DNA of 6,212 nt from CAZVFX01 sp964626565 (GTDB lineage: Bacteria > Myxococcota_A > UBA9042 > CAIXZC01): contig CAZVFX010000234.1 in NCBI GenBank assembly GCA_964626565.1, positions 1-6,212 on the forward strand, in the 5' to 3' direction. Below, in pieces: positions 5,886 to 6,212 of the stretch. The first letter of the stretch is position 1, and every line of letters begins with the position of its first letter. A program made the translations under genes and the position numbers. The notes beneath the pieces are model-generated. The model ran no database searches. It saw only the letters and a list, made by a program, of their open reading frames with translations, and was not told the DNA's origin.

Positions 5886-5906
5886 TCAGCCTTTTTGGCG
5901 GGAAAT

Positions 5907-5936
5907 GCTCCTGTAATTCCGGGCAGTTACAGGGGC
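5907..5936. other. Ten-pair stem-loop downstream of the attachment-like site
   Basis: GCTCCTGTAA (5907-5916) pairs with TTACAGGGGC (5927-5936) through nine Watson-Crick pairs and one G-T wobble, with a 10-base loop. No T-run follows on either strand, so it does not look like a rho-independent terminator. It could be part of a structured RNA or a binding site. Confidence 0.55.
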
Positions 5937-5998
5937 GCCCTCTCGGAAGGCAAAAAGACTTAAGAATGTTGCGATGATGCGGTTCTTGTGTCATTTCG

Positions 5999-6059
5999 GG
6001 CGGTTCCAGGTTTCGGACCCACCAACCGCCTCATCCGACCCGAGACAGCAGGAATCGGG
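5999..6059. other. Two adjacent stem-loops
   Basis: GGCGGTT (5999-6005) pairs with AACCGCC (6024-6030), with an inner GGT/ACC pair around a five-base loop TTCGG. It is followed by CCCGA (6039-6043) pairing with TCGGG (6055-6059) across an 11-base loop. Both are moderate in strength, and no function is evident. Confidence 0.4.
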
Positions 6060-6167
6060 ACGATGTCAAGCGATGTCGTTCTCTGTTTCTCTGTTGTTTC
6101 GGACTCGGTCAGCCAACTGCTTCCTGCACATTCAACTTCGTGCCACGGTTGATAGCGAATAGTTGTA

Positions 6168-6177
6168 CTTGCGCAAG
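6168..6177. promoter_or_regulatory. Palindrome CTTGCGCAAG, possible operator
   Basis: This perfect 10-base palindrome shares the core TTGCGCAA with GTTGCGCAAC at 4321-4330, and I find no third copy in the window. Both copies lie in non-coding DNA 30-60 bases ahead of a ribosome binding site. A -10-like TACACT lies at 6189-6194, but no -35 hexamer sits at the right distance. A shared operator is a possibility, not a demonstration. Confidence 0.3.
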
Positions 6178-6204
6178 CCGAAATCCGGTACACTTCAAAC
6201 GGTT

Positions 6205-6212
6205 GAAGGAGA
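6205..6212 (+). promoter_or_regulatory. Ribosome binding site of a gene starting beyond the window
   Basis: The window ends in GAAGGAGA, a good Shine-Dalgarno match (GGAG at 6208-6211). A start codon would be expected within the first ten or so bases after the window. The strength matches the sites used by the other genes here. Confidence 0.45.

Larger units (their letters stand above)
5665..6212. other. Non-coding region of 548 bases with repeats, an attachment-like site and hairpins
   Basis: No open frame here has a ribosome binding site, a sensible length or a recognisable product. In order it contains a cluster of TGGCAC-type repeats (5726-5796), a tRNA/tmRNA 3'-end-like sequence (5862-5885), hairpins at 5907-5936, 5999-6030 and 6039-6059, a tandem 8-base duplication TTCTCTGT (6079-6094), a palindrome CTTGCGCAAG (6168-6177) and a terminal ribosome binding site. 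No rho-independent terminator for the upstream cysteine-rich gene is apparent. Confidence 0.7.

Noticed and set aside
5800..5886. Complete tRNA-Ser or tmRNA gene
   Set aside because: The 3' T-arm and acceptor strand are present, but no matching 5' acceptor strand, D-arm or anticodon arm can be folded from the preceding bases. The T-stem also has a mismatch.
5877..5940. Permuted (two-piece) tmRNA with the 5' half after the 3' half
   Set aside because: AGGGGCG at 5931-5937 could pair imperfectly with the acceptor strand, but no tmRNA 5' domain sequence or tag reading frame follows it.

Overview
The window looks like a bacterial chromosome segment of the Myxococcota or related deltaproteobacterial type. 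The grounds are two very cysteine-rich surface lipoproteins built from module families expanded in those bacteria, a Hanks-type serine/threonine kinase, and moderately GC-rich coding sequence. The genus cannot be read from the sequence. Cysteine-rich repeat proteins of this kind are mostly uncharacterised, so functions beyond 'surface, disulfide-rich' are inference.

Layout. Positions 1-649 (minus) hold the N-terminal 216 residues of a Ser/Thr protein kinase whose C-terminus lies outside the window. Just upstream of it, probably in the same transcript (81-base gap, no terminator seen), positions 731-3676 (minus) encode a 981-residue lipoprotein. This protein has eight tandem six-cysteine repeats, a LamG-like domain bracketed by two DUF4215-type cysteine repeats, and an unrecognised C-terminal region. 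A 149-base divergent intergenic region (3677-3825) carries a good sigma70-like promoter for the lipoprotein and a weaker one for the rightward gene. Positions 3826-4257 (plus) encode a 143-residue DUF1353-like protein, a family common in phages. Positions 4381-5664 (plus) encode a second cysteine-rich exported protein of 427 residues with about 75 cysteines and an internal two-fold duplication. It has its own candidate promoter and a strong ribosome binding site.

Positions 5665-6212 appear non-coding and are the most unusual part. They contain a cluster of six TGGCAC/GTGCCA-type repeats in both orientations with near-helical spacing (5726-5796). About 60 bases further on is a sequence matching the 3' end of a tmRNA or tRNA gene (T-loop plus acceptor strand, about 5862-5885) with no matching 5' half. 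The simplest reading is an integrase attachment site, with arm-type protein-binding repeats beside it, marking the right end of an integrated element that extends left of the window. The phage-like DUF1353 gene is compatible with that. Several hairpins follow (5907-6059), and the window ends in a GGAG ribosome binding site for a gene starting just beyond it.

Taken together, the window may be the right end of a genomic island carrying a kinase and cysteine-rich surface proteins. The element interpretation is a hypothesis: no integrase, no second attachment copy and no intact target gene are visible here.
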